Positions 34,558 through 43,000 are shown, counted from the stretch's first letter. The stretch is DNA of 64,000 nt from JALZMG01 sp963844175 (GCA_963844175.1 CAWJNE010000027.1:62001-126000); one strand, 5' to 3'. The notes: a model not told the origin generated them from the letters alone. Translations and numbers: made by a program.

Positions 34558-35184
34558 TCAGTCGTCAGGTCGGGTGATCGTGTAGTCGGCGACCTGTTCC
34601 TGGATCTCCTCAACGGTCGGTTCGCCGATCGGCGTCTGGATCATCCAGCGGTGCCCGAACGGGTCGACCATCGAGAACGACCGCGCTCCGTACGCCTCGT
34701 CCTTCGGCGGCCCGGCCACCCGGGCGCCGCCACCCTCGACCCGGGCGTGGACGGCGTCGACGTCGGCCACGAGGAGGTGCAGGGTCGTCGGCGTCCCGCC
34801 GAGCGTCGTCGGCGACACGACGTCGAGCTCGGGGTACTCGTCCGAGAGCATCACGGTCGCCCCTTCGATGGTGACCTCGGCGTGGCCGATCCGGCCGTCG
34901 TCGGCGGTGTAGCGGATCGTCTCGATGGCGCCGAGGTGGTCGCGGTACCAGACCAGCGCGTCGGTCGCCGGCGAGACGCAGAGGTACGGCGTGATGGTCG
35001 CCGTGCTCGTGTCGGTCATGGTGGTGGTGTCGGTCATGGTGGTGGTCCTCTCGGGCAGGTCGATGACGGGAAGGGCGGCGTCGGTCAGCGCGGCCTGGAC
35101 GCGGCCGCGCAGGCGGGCGACGAAGCGGGCGTCAGGGGGCGGGGGATCGACGGGCCGCAGCTGGTCGAAGGGGTCGGTGCTCAC
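34558..35184 (-). CDS. VOC-fold protein paired with an ECF sigma factor
   Basis: 208 residues in two parts. Residues 1-50 contain DPFDQLRPVDPPPPDARFVARLRGRVQAALTD, a short helical region; then MTDTTTMTDTST looks like a duplicated former start, and residues 60-208 form one VOC module (TITPYLCVSPATDALVWYRDHLGA, GHAEVTIEGATVMLSDE, YGARSFSMVDPFGHRWMIQTPIG). GTG 35184 overlaps the sigma factor stop by 4 bases and has a good Shine-Dalgarno (GGGAGG), so it is co-translated with the sigma factor. It may be a ligand-sensing or regulatory partner (inference). Confidence 0.83.
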   Translation of the reverse strand: MSTDPFDQLRPVDPPPPDARFVARLRGRVQAALTDAALPVIDLPERTTTMTDTTTMTDTSTATITPYLCVSPATDALVWYRDHLGAIETIRYTADDGRIGHAEVTIEGATVMLSDEYPELDVVSPTTLGGTPTTLHLLVADVDAVHARVEGGGARVAGPPKDEAYGARSFSMVDPFGHRWMIQTPIGEPTVEEIQEQVADYTITRPDD

Positions 35185-35702
35185 GACGTCCTCCCTTCTG
35201 GCGATCCGTAGAGCTGGCGGAACGCGCGCTTGGCCCGCACGAGCAGCGCCTCGGTGGCGTGGACGGTGCGGTCGAGGGCCGCCGCCACCTCGCCGACGCT
35301 GAGCCCGTCGAGGTAGCGCAGCGTCAGCGCCGCGCGGTGGTGGGCGCCGAGCCGGGCCAGGGTGTCGTGGGCGGCGAGGGCGTCGAGCTCGATGTCCCAC
35401 GGGTCGTCGTGGAGGGGCGTCGCCGGGTCGTCGGCCACGGCGCGCAGCCGTCGCTGCTCGCGCTCCGCCCGCCGCCAGTGGTCGACGAGCTTGTGGCGGG
35501 CGATGCCGATCAGCCACGCCGTCGTGACCTCCGACGGCACCGATCGGCGGATGCCGTCGACGGCGCCCATGAAGACATCCGCGGTGAGGTCCTCGGCCGT
35601 CGAGCGGTCCCGGCACCGGGCGAAGAGGTAGCCGTGGACGTCGACGACGGCCTGGTCGTAGATCGCCAGCAGCGCAGCGCCCTGGTCAGCGGTGGATGGC
35701 AT
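35181..35702 (-). CDS. ECF-type RNA polymerase sigma factor
   Basis: 173 residues with sigma-70 region 2 (DVHGYLFARCRDRSTAEDLTADVFMGAVDGI, residues 22-52; AWLIGIARHKLVDHWRR near 62-78) and region 4 (LGAHHRAALTLRYLDGLSVGEVAAALDRTVHATEALLVRAKRAFR near 118-160). No zinc-finger anti-sigma gene is adjacent; instead a VOC protein is translationally coupled. ATG 35702 is chosen; GTG 35708 is two codons upstream. Confidence 0.9.
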   Translation of the reverse strand: MPSTADQGAALLAIYDQAVVDVHGYLFARCRDRSTAEDLTADVFMGAVDGIRRSVPSEVTTAWLIGIARHKLVDHWRRAEREQRRLRAVADDPATPLHDDPWDIELDALAAHDTLARLGAHHRAALTLRYLDGLSVGEVAAALDRTVHATEALLVRAKRAFRQLYGSPEGRTS

Positions 35703-35755
35703 CCCCACGGGAGGTCCATCGTCGCGACGGGCCGATATCCGTCACGGGTTGGCGC

Positions 35756-36238
35756 TCAATCGTCGAACACCCACCGCGTGGCGCGTGTGGCGAAGTCCTC
35801 GGCCCGCTCGATGACGGCGAAGGCGCGCGCCGGCTCGACCTCGATGACCAGGTTCTGGCGGATGAAGTCGGCGCTGAGGTCGGGTGAGACCGGCCGGTAC
35901 TTGTCGAGGTAGCGCTGGACCCAGAGATCCTGGCGAGTGTCGTCGGCCTCGACGAACCGGGCCTGGCCCTCGACCGAGAGGCACTCCTCGGTGTCGTCGA
36001 CGGTGAACACCACGTACGGATTGGCCCGCACGTTGGCCGCCTTTCGGGCGCGCGGCCCGCACGAGAAGGCGAAGCGCAGGTCGTCGTCGTCCCACACTCC
36101 CCACACCGGCATGGCGTGCGGGCGGGCATCACCTGAGGCGGTGACGACCCAGTAGTTGCGGTTGCGGGCCAGCCGCTCGGCCGCCCAGGACCACGGCAGC
36201 GGCGACCAGTCCTTCGTCTCGACGCCGTAATCCGGCAT
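35756..36238 (-). CDS. Pyridoxamine-5'-phosphate-oxidase-fold protein (FMN or F420 type)
   Basis: 160 residues of the split-barrel fold. RNRNYWVVTASGDARPHAMPVWGVWDDDDLRFAFSCGPRARKAANVRANPYVVFTV spans residues 26-82 and is typical of the actinobacterial PNPOx-like group, many of which are F420 reductases or FMN proteins. No cofactor can be assigned. Start ATG 36238 (MPDYGVETKDW). Confidence 0.83.
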   Translation of the reverse strand: MPDYGVETKDWSPLPWSWAAERLARNRNYWVVTASGDARPHAMPVWGVWDDDDLRFAFSCGPRARKAANVRANPYVVFTVDDTEECLSVEGQARFVEADDTRQDLWVQRYLDKYRPVSPDLSADFIRQNLVIEVEPARAFAVIERAEDFATRATRWVFDD

Positions 36239-36470
36239 GGTCGGACGTTCGGCGCGCGGCCGGCTCATGTCCGCCGGCCCGCCGCCGGTGCGACCCGCGG
36301 GTGGTCGATGCTCTGGACGGACGGGTGGCCGTCGTACGGGTTGGTCGTCATGGCCCGCCCACGTTGCCATGCCACGCACGGCGTCCTCCGATCGGTGGAC
36401 ACCCACGTCATCCGCGGCGTCCCCCACCTGGGGGAGGGTGCTCGGCGGCATCGTCCCCCATCCTCGGATC

Positions 36471-37013
36471 ATGAACATCCGCCGCACCATCACTGCCGTG
36501 GCCGTCTCCGGGCTGAGCGTCTTCACCGGCGTGGGCCTGGCGTCCGTGGCTCACGCCGAACCGCCGACGTCGGTGTCGATGTCGGTGGACGACGAGGTGA
36601 CCGCCAACGCCACCCGCCGGTTCTGGATCGACAACTACAGCAGCGCGTCGCTGTACGTCTACGGCGACGCCTGGACGGTCCACCAGCGGCTCGGATGGGA
36701 CTCGACGGACCCCCGTCTGGCGTTGCCCGAGACGCCGCACTCCGCGGTCCCGGGCGAACGGCCGGTGCTCGACCCGGAGGATTCCACCCCGGCCCACGGC
36801 TACGAGCTGAGGCCAGGAGAGTCGATCGAGGTCGAGGTCGCCGCCTGGAAGGGGCACGCCCTCGGGCTGTGGTTCCGCACGGCCGACGAGTCGCCCCGCA
36901 GCGCAGCCCTGACGATGTACGTGCACGGGATGATCCGGTACTCGTACGCGTACTCGGATGACTTCCGGGTCGACGCCGGCGGCCAGAACATCACGTTCTT
37001 CAACAAGCGGTGA
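36471..37013 (+). CDS. Secreted protein of unknown function
   Basis: 180 residues with a signal peptide (MNIRRTITAVAVSGLSVFTGVGLASVAHA, cleavage after AHA). The mature part is a beta-rich single domain (WIDNYSSASLYVYGDAWTVHQRLGWDS; ESIEVEVAAWKGHALGLWF; HGMIRYSYAYSDDFRVDAGGQNITFF) resembling aegerolysin-like or other small beta-sandwich proteins only in outline; I do not assign a family. A small CCCCCA/TGGGGG hairpin lies at 36421-36434. The 232-bp gap upstream holds nothing else I can identify. Confidence 0.7.
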   Translation: MNIRRTITAVAVSGLSVFTGVGLASVAHAEPPTSVSMSVDDEVTANATRRFWIDNYSSASLYVYGDAWTVHQRLGWDSTDPRLALPETPHSAVPGERPVLDPEDSTPAHGYELRPGESIEVEVAAWKGHALGLWFRTADESPRSAALTMYVHGMIRYSYAYSDDFRVDAGGQNITFFNKR

Positions 37014-37055
37014 ACAAGGGCGCTGCAGCGGGACACGACGTCTCGCGGCGCTGCG

Positions 37056-38015
37056 TCAGGGCCGGGTGAAGCCCCAGTCGAGGAGGTCGGTGGCGGCAGC
37101 GTCGCGGGCCTCCTCGGTCGGCGCGCCGAGCACGGCGACGATGATCCGCCGACCGGCTCGGTTGGCCGAAGCGAGGATGCACCAGCCGGCCTGTGTCGTG
37201 TGGCCGGTCTTGATGCCGTCCGACGCCGGATACGTGTCCAGAAGGTCGTTCGTGTTGGGCAAGGTCTGGTCGTTGAGCGTGGCGTCCCGCTGTCGAGTCG
37301 CCGCCTGGAACGTCTGGTTGCCCATCAGGAAGGCACCCAGCCGGACCATGTCGTTGGCCGTCGAGTACTGGTCCGCAGCGTCCAGGCCGGTGGCGTTGGC
37401 CGCCCGGGTGTTGGCCAGGCCCAGCGCCGCGGCGCGTTGGTTCATGAGCGCGGCGAACGCCTCCTCACTGCCGGCGATGTCGATGGCCAGGGCGCGAGCG
37501 GCGTCGTTGGCGCTGACGACCAGCATCGCCCGGATCAGGGTGTCGCGCTGCAGCTGCTGACCGGGCCGGATCCCGATGATCGACTCCTCGGGATCGATCA
37601 CCAGCCCGTCCGGCGCCGTGACCACCTTGACGGGGTCGCCGACGGTGTACGCCACGTCGGCGGTCAGGAGCTTCATGAGGCTGCCGACGGACAGCGGGGC
37701 GTCGGCGTTGTTGGCGGCGAGGACGGTGCCGGTGCGCTGGTCGAAGACGGCGTAGGCGGCCGCTTCGACGACCGGGACGGTCGTCGTGGTCGGTGCCGGG
37801 ACGGTGGTGGTGGCGGCGACGGTCGTCGAGGTCGTCGACGTGGTCGTGCTCGGGGTCGTCGTCGGGGCGACGGTGGGCTCGAGCGGCTCCGTCGTGGTCG
37901 GGGCGAGGAGTGTGGTGGCGCCGGCCGTCGATGCCGTGCTCCGCTCGTCCGTCGAGGCGCTGCACGCGGTGAGGACCGACGCGACGAAGAGAACGAGCGC
38001 GCGCCTGACCGCCAT
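37056..38015 (-). CDS. D-alanyl-D-alanine carboxypeptidase lipoprotein (S11)
   Basis: 319-residue penicillin-binding-protein-type serine peptidase that trims pentapeptide stems. Signal and lipobox (VLFVASVLTAC, Cys near 18), a Thr/Pro-rich tether of about 60 residues (runs of TTTTS and TTVP), then the S11 domain: SxxK in SVGSLMKLLT near residue 110, SxN in VSANDAARAL near 165 and KTG in DGIKTGHTTQAG near 270. Start ATG 38015 has TACGTT 7 bases upstream. Divergent from an FAD oxidoreductase with promoters 38 bp apart. Confidence 0.9.
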   Translation of the reverse strand: MAVRRALVLFVASVLTACSASTDERSTASTAGATTLLAPTTTEPLEPTVAPTTTPSTTTSTTSTTVAATTTVPAPTTTTVPVVEAAAYAVFDQRTGTVLAANNADAPLSVGSLMKLLTADVAYTVGDPVKVVTAPDGLVIDPEESIIGIRPGQQLQRDTLIRAMLVVSANDAARALAIDIAGSEEAFAALMNQRAAALGLANTRAANATGLDAADQYSTANDMVRLGAFLMGNQTFQAATRQRDATLNDQTLPNTNDLLDTYPASDGIKTGHTTQAGWCILASANRAGRRIIVAVLGAPTEEARDAAATDLLDWGFTRP

Positions 38016-38022
38016 CCGTCCG

Positions 38023-38028
38023 AACGTA
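38023..38028 (-). promoter_or_regulatory. -10 hexamer TACGTT, leaderless start
   Basis: Minus-strand TACGTT 7 bases before the ATG at 38015. Confidence 0.5.
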
Positions 38029-38065
38029 CCCGCCGTCGCCCGCCGCCGTCCGGCACCCCCGCCAC

Positions 38066-38071
38066 TAGCGT
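38066..38071 (+). promoter_or_regulatory. -10 hexamer TAGCGT, leaderless start
   Basis: TAGCGT 8 bases before the GTG at 38080. Confidence 0.5.
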
Positions 38072-38079
38072 CCGCCATC

Positions 38080-39507
38080 GTGGCGGACCGATCGAATTGG
38101 GACGCCGTGGTCGTCGGCGCCGGCCCGAACGGCCTGGTGGCGGCGATCACGCTGGCCCGGGCCGGCCGGCGCGTTCTCGTGTTCGAGGGCGCCGACACCC
38201 CCGGCGGCGGGTGTCGAACGGCCGAGCTGACCGGTCCCGGGTTCCGCCACGACGTCTGCTCGTCGGTCCACCCGCTCGGCATCGGGTCGCCGGCGATGCG
38301 CGACCTGCCGCTCGAGCGCCACGGCGTGCGGTGGGTGCAGCCGGACATCGCCATGGCCCACCCCATCGGCCGGGGCGCCGCGCTGCTGCACCGCTCACTC
38401 GAGGGCACGGTCGCCGGTCTCGGCCGTGACGGTGCGGCATGGCGGCGGATGGTCGCCCCGTTCCTCGCCGGGCGCCGCGGCCTGATCGACGATCTGCTGT
38501 CGCCGCTGTCCGTCCCCCGCCACCCGATCTCGTTGGCCAGGTTCGGGGTGTTCGGGGTCTGGGGAGCGACGGGGGTCGCCCGGGTCGGGCTGCGCACGGA
38601 CGAGGGCGCGGCGATGCTCGCCGGGCTGGCCGCCCACAGCGTGCTGCCGATCAGCCGTCCGATCACGAACGGGTTCGCCGTGACGCTGGGCGCCCTGGCC
38701 CACGTCGTGGGCTGGCCGTTCGCCGAGGGCGGATCGCAGTCGATCACCGACGCGCTCGTGACCATCCTCGCCGAGCACGGCGGGGAGGTCGTCTGCGGGC
38801 AGCGGATCGAGCGGTTGTCGGACCTGCCGCCGGCGCGGATCACGATGGCCGACATCTCACCCGGCCAGCTGGTGGCGATGGCCGGCGACCGGCTGCCGGC
38901 GCGGTACGTGCGCCGGTTGCGCCGGTTCCGCCACGGGCCGGGCGCCTTCAAGGTCGACTACGCGCTGGCCGGCCCGGTCCCGTGGACGGACGACGCCGTC
39001 GGGCGGGCGGGCACGGTGCACCTCGGCGGGACGATCGCCGAGGTGGCGGCGGCCGAGGCCGCCGTCGGGCGCGGCGAGCACCCCGAGGCCCCGTTCGTCC
39101 TCGCCGCCCAGGCCAGCCGGTTCGACGCGACCAGGGCGCCGGCGGGCCAGCACACGCTCTGGGCGTACACCCACGTGCCGAGCGGTTCGACGGTCGACAT
39201 GACGGCCCGGATCGAGGCCCAGATCGAGCGGTTCGCCCCCGGGTTCCGGGACCTGGTGATCGATCGTCACGTGATGGGTCCGGCCGAGATCGAGGCCCGG
39301 AACCCCAACGACGTCGGCGGCGACATCACGGGCGGGATGAACGACTGGCGCCAGTTCGTCCGCCGGCCGGTCCTCGCCCTGCGGCCGTGGCGCACGCCGG
39401 TGGAGGGTCTGTACCTCTGCTCGGCGTCGACGCCGCCCGGCGGCGGCGCCCACGGCATGTGCGGCCTCCACGCCGCGCACTGCGCGCTGTCGGACCACCC
39501 CGCCTGA
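38080..39507 (+). CDS. FAD-dependent oxidoreductase (phytoene-desaturase-like)
   Basis: 475 residues. The dinucleotide motif WDAVVVGAGPNGLVAAITLARAG is at residues 6-28, GADTPGGGCRTAEL follows, and the end STPPGGGAHGMCGLHAA matches the C-terminal FAD motif of the phytoene desaturase/CrtI-like and pyridine nucleotide-disulfide-like amine oxidase superfamily. There are no carotenoid genes nearby, so the substrate is open. The start is GTG 38080, because the longer frame reads antisense into the carboxypeptidase gene. It ends 6 bp from the convergent mycofactocin-associated oxidoreductase. Confidence 0.85.
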   Translation: MADRSNWDAVVVGAGPNGLVAAITLARAGRRVLVFEGADTPGGGCRTAELTGPGFRHDVCSSVHPLGIGSPAMRDLPLERHGVRWVQPDIAMAHPIGRGAALLHRSLEGTVAGLGRDGAAWRRMVAPFLAGRRGLIDDLLSPLSVPRHPISLARFGVFGVWGATGVARVGLRTDEGAAMLAGLAAHSVLPISRPITNGFAVTLGALAHVVGWPFAEGGSQSITDALVTILAEHGGEVVCGQRIERLSDLPPARITMADISPGQLVAMAGDRLPARYVRRLRRFRHGPGAFKVDYALAGPVPWTDDAVGRAGTVHLGGTIAEVAAAEAAVGRGEHPEAPFVLAAQASRFDATRAPAGQHTLWAYTHVPSGSTVDMTARIEAQIERFAPGFRDLVIDRHVMGPAEIEARNPNDVGGDITGGMNDWRQFVRRPVLALRPWRTPVEGLYLCSASTPPGGGAHGMCGLHAAHCALSDHPA

Positions 39508-39513
39508 ACGGGT

Positions 39514-41388
39514 TCAGAGGGCCAGGGCCACGCGGCGGGCTTCGAGGACGGCTTCGTGGATCGTGCGCGGCGCCACGCAGTCACCGGCCCGGGCCGTGAC
39601 GCCGGGGTGGGGGTCGTCGGGGAGGCGGTAGCCGCAGTCGACGACGGCGGCGCAGGCGATCGTGCGGCGCTCACCGCTGAAGCGGTCCTCGACGACGCAC
39701 GCTCCGGCGCGCAGCAGGCGCGGGATGGTCCGGCGCTCGATGCGCACGCCGGCCTGGGCCAGCCTGGTGTTGGCCGGGGCCAGGTCGCCCGAGCGAGCGA
39801 GCTCGTTGCCGGCCAGCTGATCTTGGGTGATCAGGACGGCACGCGGCCCGAGCTCCTCGGCCAGCGCCACGCCGATCGGACCGCCGATCGGGTCGAGGAT
39901 CACCACATCGCCATCGGCCGGCAGCTCGGCGTCGCCGCGACGCAGGGCGAGGACGTCGACCACCAGCGCGCCGTCCTCGACCTCGTGGTCCGGGTGGCCG
40001 GGCCGCCCGCCGGTGCACTGCACGACGGCGTCCATCCCGTCGGGGACGTCGGTGGCGCCGAGCCGCACGTCGATGCCGAGCCGCCCGACCTCTGCAGCCA
40101 TCCACTCGACCAGGGCGCCGTTGGGTCCCGCGACCGCCGGCACACCACCGAGGCGGTCATCGCGCTCGACGATCGTGACGCGGTGCCCCCGCAGCGCGGC
40201 GATCCGCGCCGTCTCCAGACCGGCCGGCCCGCCGCCGACCACCGCCACGGACCGAGCGACGCGGGCGGGTTGGGTCCAATCCGGGTCCTCGGTCTCCCGT
40301 CCTGCCGATGGTTCCCCGATGCAGGTCACGAGCGGGTTGCGGACATCTCGCACCTGGCACACCTGGTTGCAGCGGGTGCACGGGCGGATCCGGTCGGCGT
40401 GGCCGGCACGCACCTTGGCCACGAGGTCCGGGTCGGCGATCTGCGCCCGCGTCATCTCGGCGCCGGCGCACCCGCGATCGATGGCCCACGCCGCCTGGTC
40501 GACGTCGACCAGCGAGCCCTGGACGAACACCGGCACGGCCACCGATTCGGCCATCAACACGGCCAGGTCGATGTTGAAGCCGGCCGCCTGGTGGAAGTCG
40601 GGTCGGGTCTGCTCGATCGAGAAGATGGCACCGCGCACCACCACGAGGGCGTCGACACCGTCCACCAGCTCGGCGGCCAATCCCGGCGCCTGCTCCGGCG
40701 TGATCCCGGCCCACGGCGCCAGCTCGTCGCACGACAGGCGCAGCACCACCACCCGGGTCGGGCCGACCGCCGAGCGCACCGCCGCCAACACGTCGCGGGC
40801 GAAGCGCAGCCGATCCCCGCCCCACTCGTCGTCACGCTGGTTGGTCAGCCCGGACAGGAACTGGCGCACCAGGCTGTGCTGGCCGGCGTTGACCTCGACG
40901 CCGTCACACCCGGATTCGACGGCCAGTCCGGCCGCCGACGCGAACCCGCTGACGACGTCGGCGATGTCGTCGGCCTCCATCCACTTCGGGACCTCGCGCG
41001 TGGCGACCTCCGGCACCCGCGACGGTGCCCAGAGGGGGCGCTGGCTGTACGCCGACGATCCCTGCCCGCCGGCGTGGTCGAGGGAGGCGAGGACGAGCGC
41101 GCCCTCGTCGTGGCCGACAGCGGCGATCGCCGCCCACCCGTCGGCGCAGCGTTCAGCCAGCGGCGCCCGCTCGTACGGCCAGTCGGACGCGTGGACGCTG
41201 GCGCCCTCGACCACGATCGTGCCGCACCCGCCGCGCGCCCGGCGGCCGTAGTAGGCGGTGTGGCGGGGCGTCAGCCGGCGGTCCTCGTCGCCGAGGTTGG
41301 TGACGTGCGGCCCGAACAGCACCCGGTTGCGTGCCGTGCGTGGGCCCAGGTCGAGCGGTTCGAGCAGCCGGGCGCCGCGGCTCGTCAT
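39514..41388 (-). CDS. Mycofactocin-system OYE/FadH-like iron-sulfur flavoenzyme
   Basis: 624 residues of the 2,4-dienoyl-CoA reductase/old yellow enzyme family. N-terminal FMN barrel (about residues 1-330; VEVNAGQHSLVRQFLSGLTNQRDDEWGG near 165-192), a [4Fe-4S] set CTRCNQVC...C at Cys337, Cys340, Cys344 and Cys356, then an FAD/NAD half starting VAVVGGGPAGLETARIAAL near 380. Relatives found beside mft genes are named mycofactocin system FadH/OYE family oxidoreductases, and its place directly downstream of mftC fits the second of these. Its true substrate is unknown; reduction of an enoyl compound or recycling of mycofactocin are both inference. Confidence 0.85.
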   Translation of the reverse strand: MTSRGARLLEPLDLGPRTARNRVLFGPHVTNLGDEDRRLTPRHTAYYGRRARGGCGTIVVEGASVHASDWPYERAPLAERCADGWAAIAAVGHDEGALVLASLDHAGGQGSSAYSQRPLWAPSRVPEVATREVPKWMEADDIADVVSGFASAAGLAVESGCDGVEVNAGQHSLVRQFLSGLTNQRDDEWGGDRLRFARDVLAAVRSAVGPTRVVVLRLSCDELAPWAGITPEQAPGLAAELVDGVDALVVVRGAIFSIEQTRPDFHQAAGFNIDLAVLMAESVAVPVFVQGSLVDVDQAAWAIDRGCAGAEMTRAQIADPDLVAKVRAGHADRIRPCTRCNQVCQVRDVRNPLVTCIGEPSAGRETEDPDWTQPARVARSVAVVGGGPAGLETARIAALRGHRVTIVERDDRLGGVPAVAGPNGALVEWMAAEVGRLGIDVRLGATDVPDGMDAVVQCTGGRPGHPDHEVEDGALVVDVLALRRGDAELPADGDVVILDPIGGPIGVALAEELGPRAVLITQDQLAGNELARSGDLAPANTRLAQAGVRIERRTIPRLLRAGACVVEDRFSGERRTIACAAVVDCGYRLPDDPHPGVTARAGDCVAPRTIHEAVLEARRVALAL

Positions 41389-41401
41389 CGACGGCCGCTC
41401 G

Positions 41402-42544
41402 TCAGCGACGGGTGAACAGGACGGGCTGGGGCATCGTCGCGCCCGGCCGGGAGTGATCCATCGCCGGGCGTGGCACGGTGCCGAGGCGATCGGCCCCGCG
41501 GCCGACGCCGGCCAGCAACGCTTCGCCGTGACCCTTCACACATTCGGGGTCGGGACCGTCGAGTGGCAAGCCGGTGAAGAACTTGGCCGCCATGCAGCCG
41601 CCCTGGCAGGCGTCCCAACTCCCGCAGCTGGCGCACGCTCCGGCCGACTGCGGTTGGCGGAGGTCGTGGAACAGGTCGCTGTCCCGCCACACCGAGGTGA
41701 ACCCGCCGGCGTCACGGACGGACCCAGCCCGGAACTGCTCGTGGATCACGAAGGGGCAGGCGTACACGTCGCCGATCGGATCGATCAAGCAGACGACGCG
41801 ACCGGCCCCGCACATGTTGAGGCCGGGCAGCGGTTCGCCGAGGGCGTTCAGGTGGAAGAACGAATCGCCCGTCAGGACGGAGTCGCCGTGGTCGAGCAGC
41901 CATCCGTAGATCTGACGCTGCTGCTCGTTGGTCGGGTGCAGCTCGGACCAGCTGTCAGCGCCGCGTCCCGACGGACGCAAGCGGGTCACCCGCAACTGGG
42001 CGCCGTAGCCGTCGGCCAGCGCCTTCAAGTCGTCGAGCTGGTCGACGTTGTGCCGGGTCACGACGATCGAGATCTTGAACGGGCCGAAATCGGCGGCGGC
42101 GAGGTGGTCCATCGCCCGTCGTGCCGCGGCGTGCGACCCGGCGCCGCGGACGGCGTCGTTGGTCCGTGCATCGAGCCCGTCCAGGCTGATCTGCACGTCG
42201 AGGTAGTCCATCGCCGCCAAGCGGCGGGCGGCGGTGGCGTCGAGGTAGGTCCCGTTGGTCGAGAACTTCACGCCGATGCCGTTGGCGACGGCGTGGTCGA
42301 CGAGCGGGAAGAAGTCCCGCCGCAGCATCGGCTCGCCACCGCCGATGTTGATGTAGAAGACCTGCAGCCGGCGCAGCTCGTCGAGCACGGCGATGGCCTC
42401 GGCCGTCGACAGCTCGCGCGGGTCGCGGCGGCCCGACGACGACAGGCAGTGGACGCAGGACAGGTTGCAGGCGTACGTCAGCTCCCAGGTCAAGCAGATC
42501 GGTGCGTCGAGCCCGCCCTTGAGCTGCTCGACCAGCGGGGTCAC
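41402..42544 (-). CDS. mftC: Mycofactocin radical SAM maturase MftC
   Basis: Decarboxylates the C-terminal tyrosine of MftA and crosslinks it to the preceding valine. 380 residues: radical SAM cluster CNLSCVHC (Cys26, Cys30, Cys33), INIGGGEPMLRRDFF near 65, and a SPASM domain with auxiliary-cluster cysteines (MCGAGRVVCLIDPIGDVYACPF near 243-264; ACASCGSWDACQGGC near 300-314). The extended tail ending MPQPVLFTRR is typical of MftC. The GTG start overlaps the stop of a 22-codon ORF by 4 bases rather than following mftB directly. Confidence 0.93.
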   Translation of the reverse strand: MTPLVEQLKGGLDAPICLTWELTYACNLSCVHCLSSSGRRDPRELSTAEAIAVLDELRRLQVFYINIGGGEPMLRRDFFPLVDHAVANGIGVKFSTNGTYLDATAARRLAAMDYLDVQISLDGLDARTNDAVRGAGSHAAARRAMDHLAAADFGPFKISIVVTRHNVDQLDDLKALADGYGAQLRVTRLRPSGRGADSWSELHPTNEQQRQIYGWLLDHGDSVLTGDSFFHLNALGEPLPGLNMCGAGRVVCLIDPIGDVYACPFVIHEQFRAGSVRDAGGFTSVWRDSDLFHDLRQPQSAGACASCGSWDACQGGCMAAKFFTGLPLDGPDPECVKGHGEALLAGVGRGADRLGTVPRPAMDHSRPGATMPQPVLFTRR

Positions 42545-42609
42545 GCCGCTGCCTGTTCGTTCGCCCGCCAGGGCTGCTGCCGGTGCGCCCGGCCCGGACG
42601 CTCGCTCAC
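42541..42609 (-). CDS. 22-codon ORF linking mftB and mftC (mini-ORF A)
   Basis: Reads MSERPGRAHRQQPWRANEQAAA from GTG 42609. Its start overlaps the mftB stop (GTGA) and its stop overlaps the mftC start (GTGA), giving an unbroken chain of coupled frames. An ORF of identical length precedes the sulfite reductase gene (51849-51917) and shares 14 of 22 residues by eye, including MSERPGR and QAAA. Both precede an iron-sulfur enzyme. It could be a coupling peptide, a leader peptide or a mobile repeat that happens to keep a frame. Confidence 0.5.
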   Translation of the reverse strand: MSERPGRAHRQQPWRANEQAAA

Positions 42610-42860
42610 GCTGTCACCATGCCGGCGCGCTCCAGCGACTCCAGCCCGGCGACGAACGACGGCCAGCGCGATTCGGCGATGCCGGTGGCCTCCAGGGCAT
42701 CGGCCACGGTGTCGTGCTCGGGCAGCGCCTCGACGACCCGCACGAGGTCCGGGTGCTTGAGGAAGATCAGCTTGCGGTTGCCGTAGTGGTAGGCGAGCGC
42801 GCCGAACGGCTCGCGCCGCAGGGCGACCTGCGGGTGCAGTGCGAGGCGCCGGTCGAGCAT
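42606..42860 (-). CDS. mftB: Mycofactocin precursor-binding chaperone MftB
   Basis: 84-residue PqqD-like RiPP recognition protein that delivers MftA to MftC. MLDRRLALHPQVALRREPFGALAYHYGNRKLIFLK is the conserved MftB N-terminus. It starts 4 bases after the mftA stop (TGAGCGCATG), so translation is coupled. Long open frames upstream on this strand run into the ABC exporter and are not part of it. Confidence 0.92.
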   Translation of the reverse strand: MLDRRLALHPQVALRREPFGALAYHYGNRKLIFLKHPDLVRVVEALPEHDTVADALEATGIAESRWPSFVAGLESLERAGMVTA

Positions 42861-42864
42861 GCGC

Positions 42865-42984
42865 TCAGTAGACGCCGCACATCCCGTCGATCGAGATCTC
42901 CTCGACCAGGAGCTCCTCCTCGACGAGCTCGTCCGGCTCGTCGGCGGACGACTCCGGCCCGGCATCGATGACGTTGGCGTCCAT
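42865..42984 (-). CDS. mftA: Mycofactocin precursor peptide MftA
   Basis: 39-residue RiPP precursor. The leader is acidic (DEPDELVEEELLVEE) and the core ends ISIDGMCGVY, the invariant MftA C-terminus whose Val-Tyr pair becomes the redox cofactor. Start ATG 42984 (MDANVIDAG) with TACGCT 6 bases upstream; the longer frame runs into a palindromic element. First gene of mftA-mftB-ORF-mftC-oxidoreductase. Confidence 0.94.
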   Translation of the reverse strand: MDANVIDAGPESSADEPDELVEEELLVEEISIDGMCGVY

Positions 42985-42990
42985 CCGACG

Positions 42991-42996
42991 AGCGTA
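42991..42996 (-). promoter_or_regulatory. -10 hexamer TACGCT, leaderless mftA start
   Basis: Minus-strand TACGCT 6 bases before the mftA ATG. Confidence 0.55.
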
Positions 42997-43000
42997 CGTC

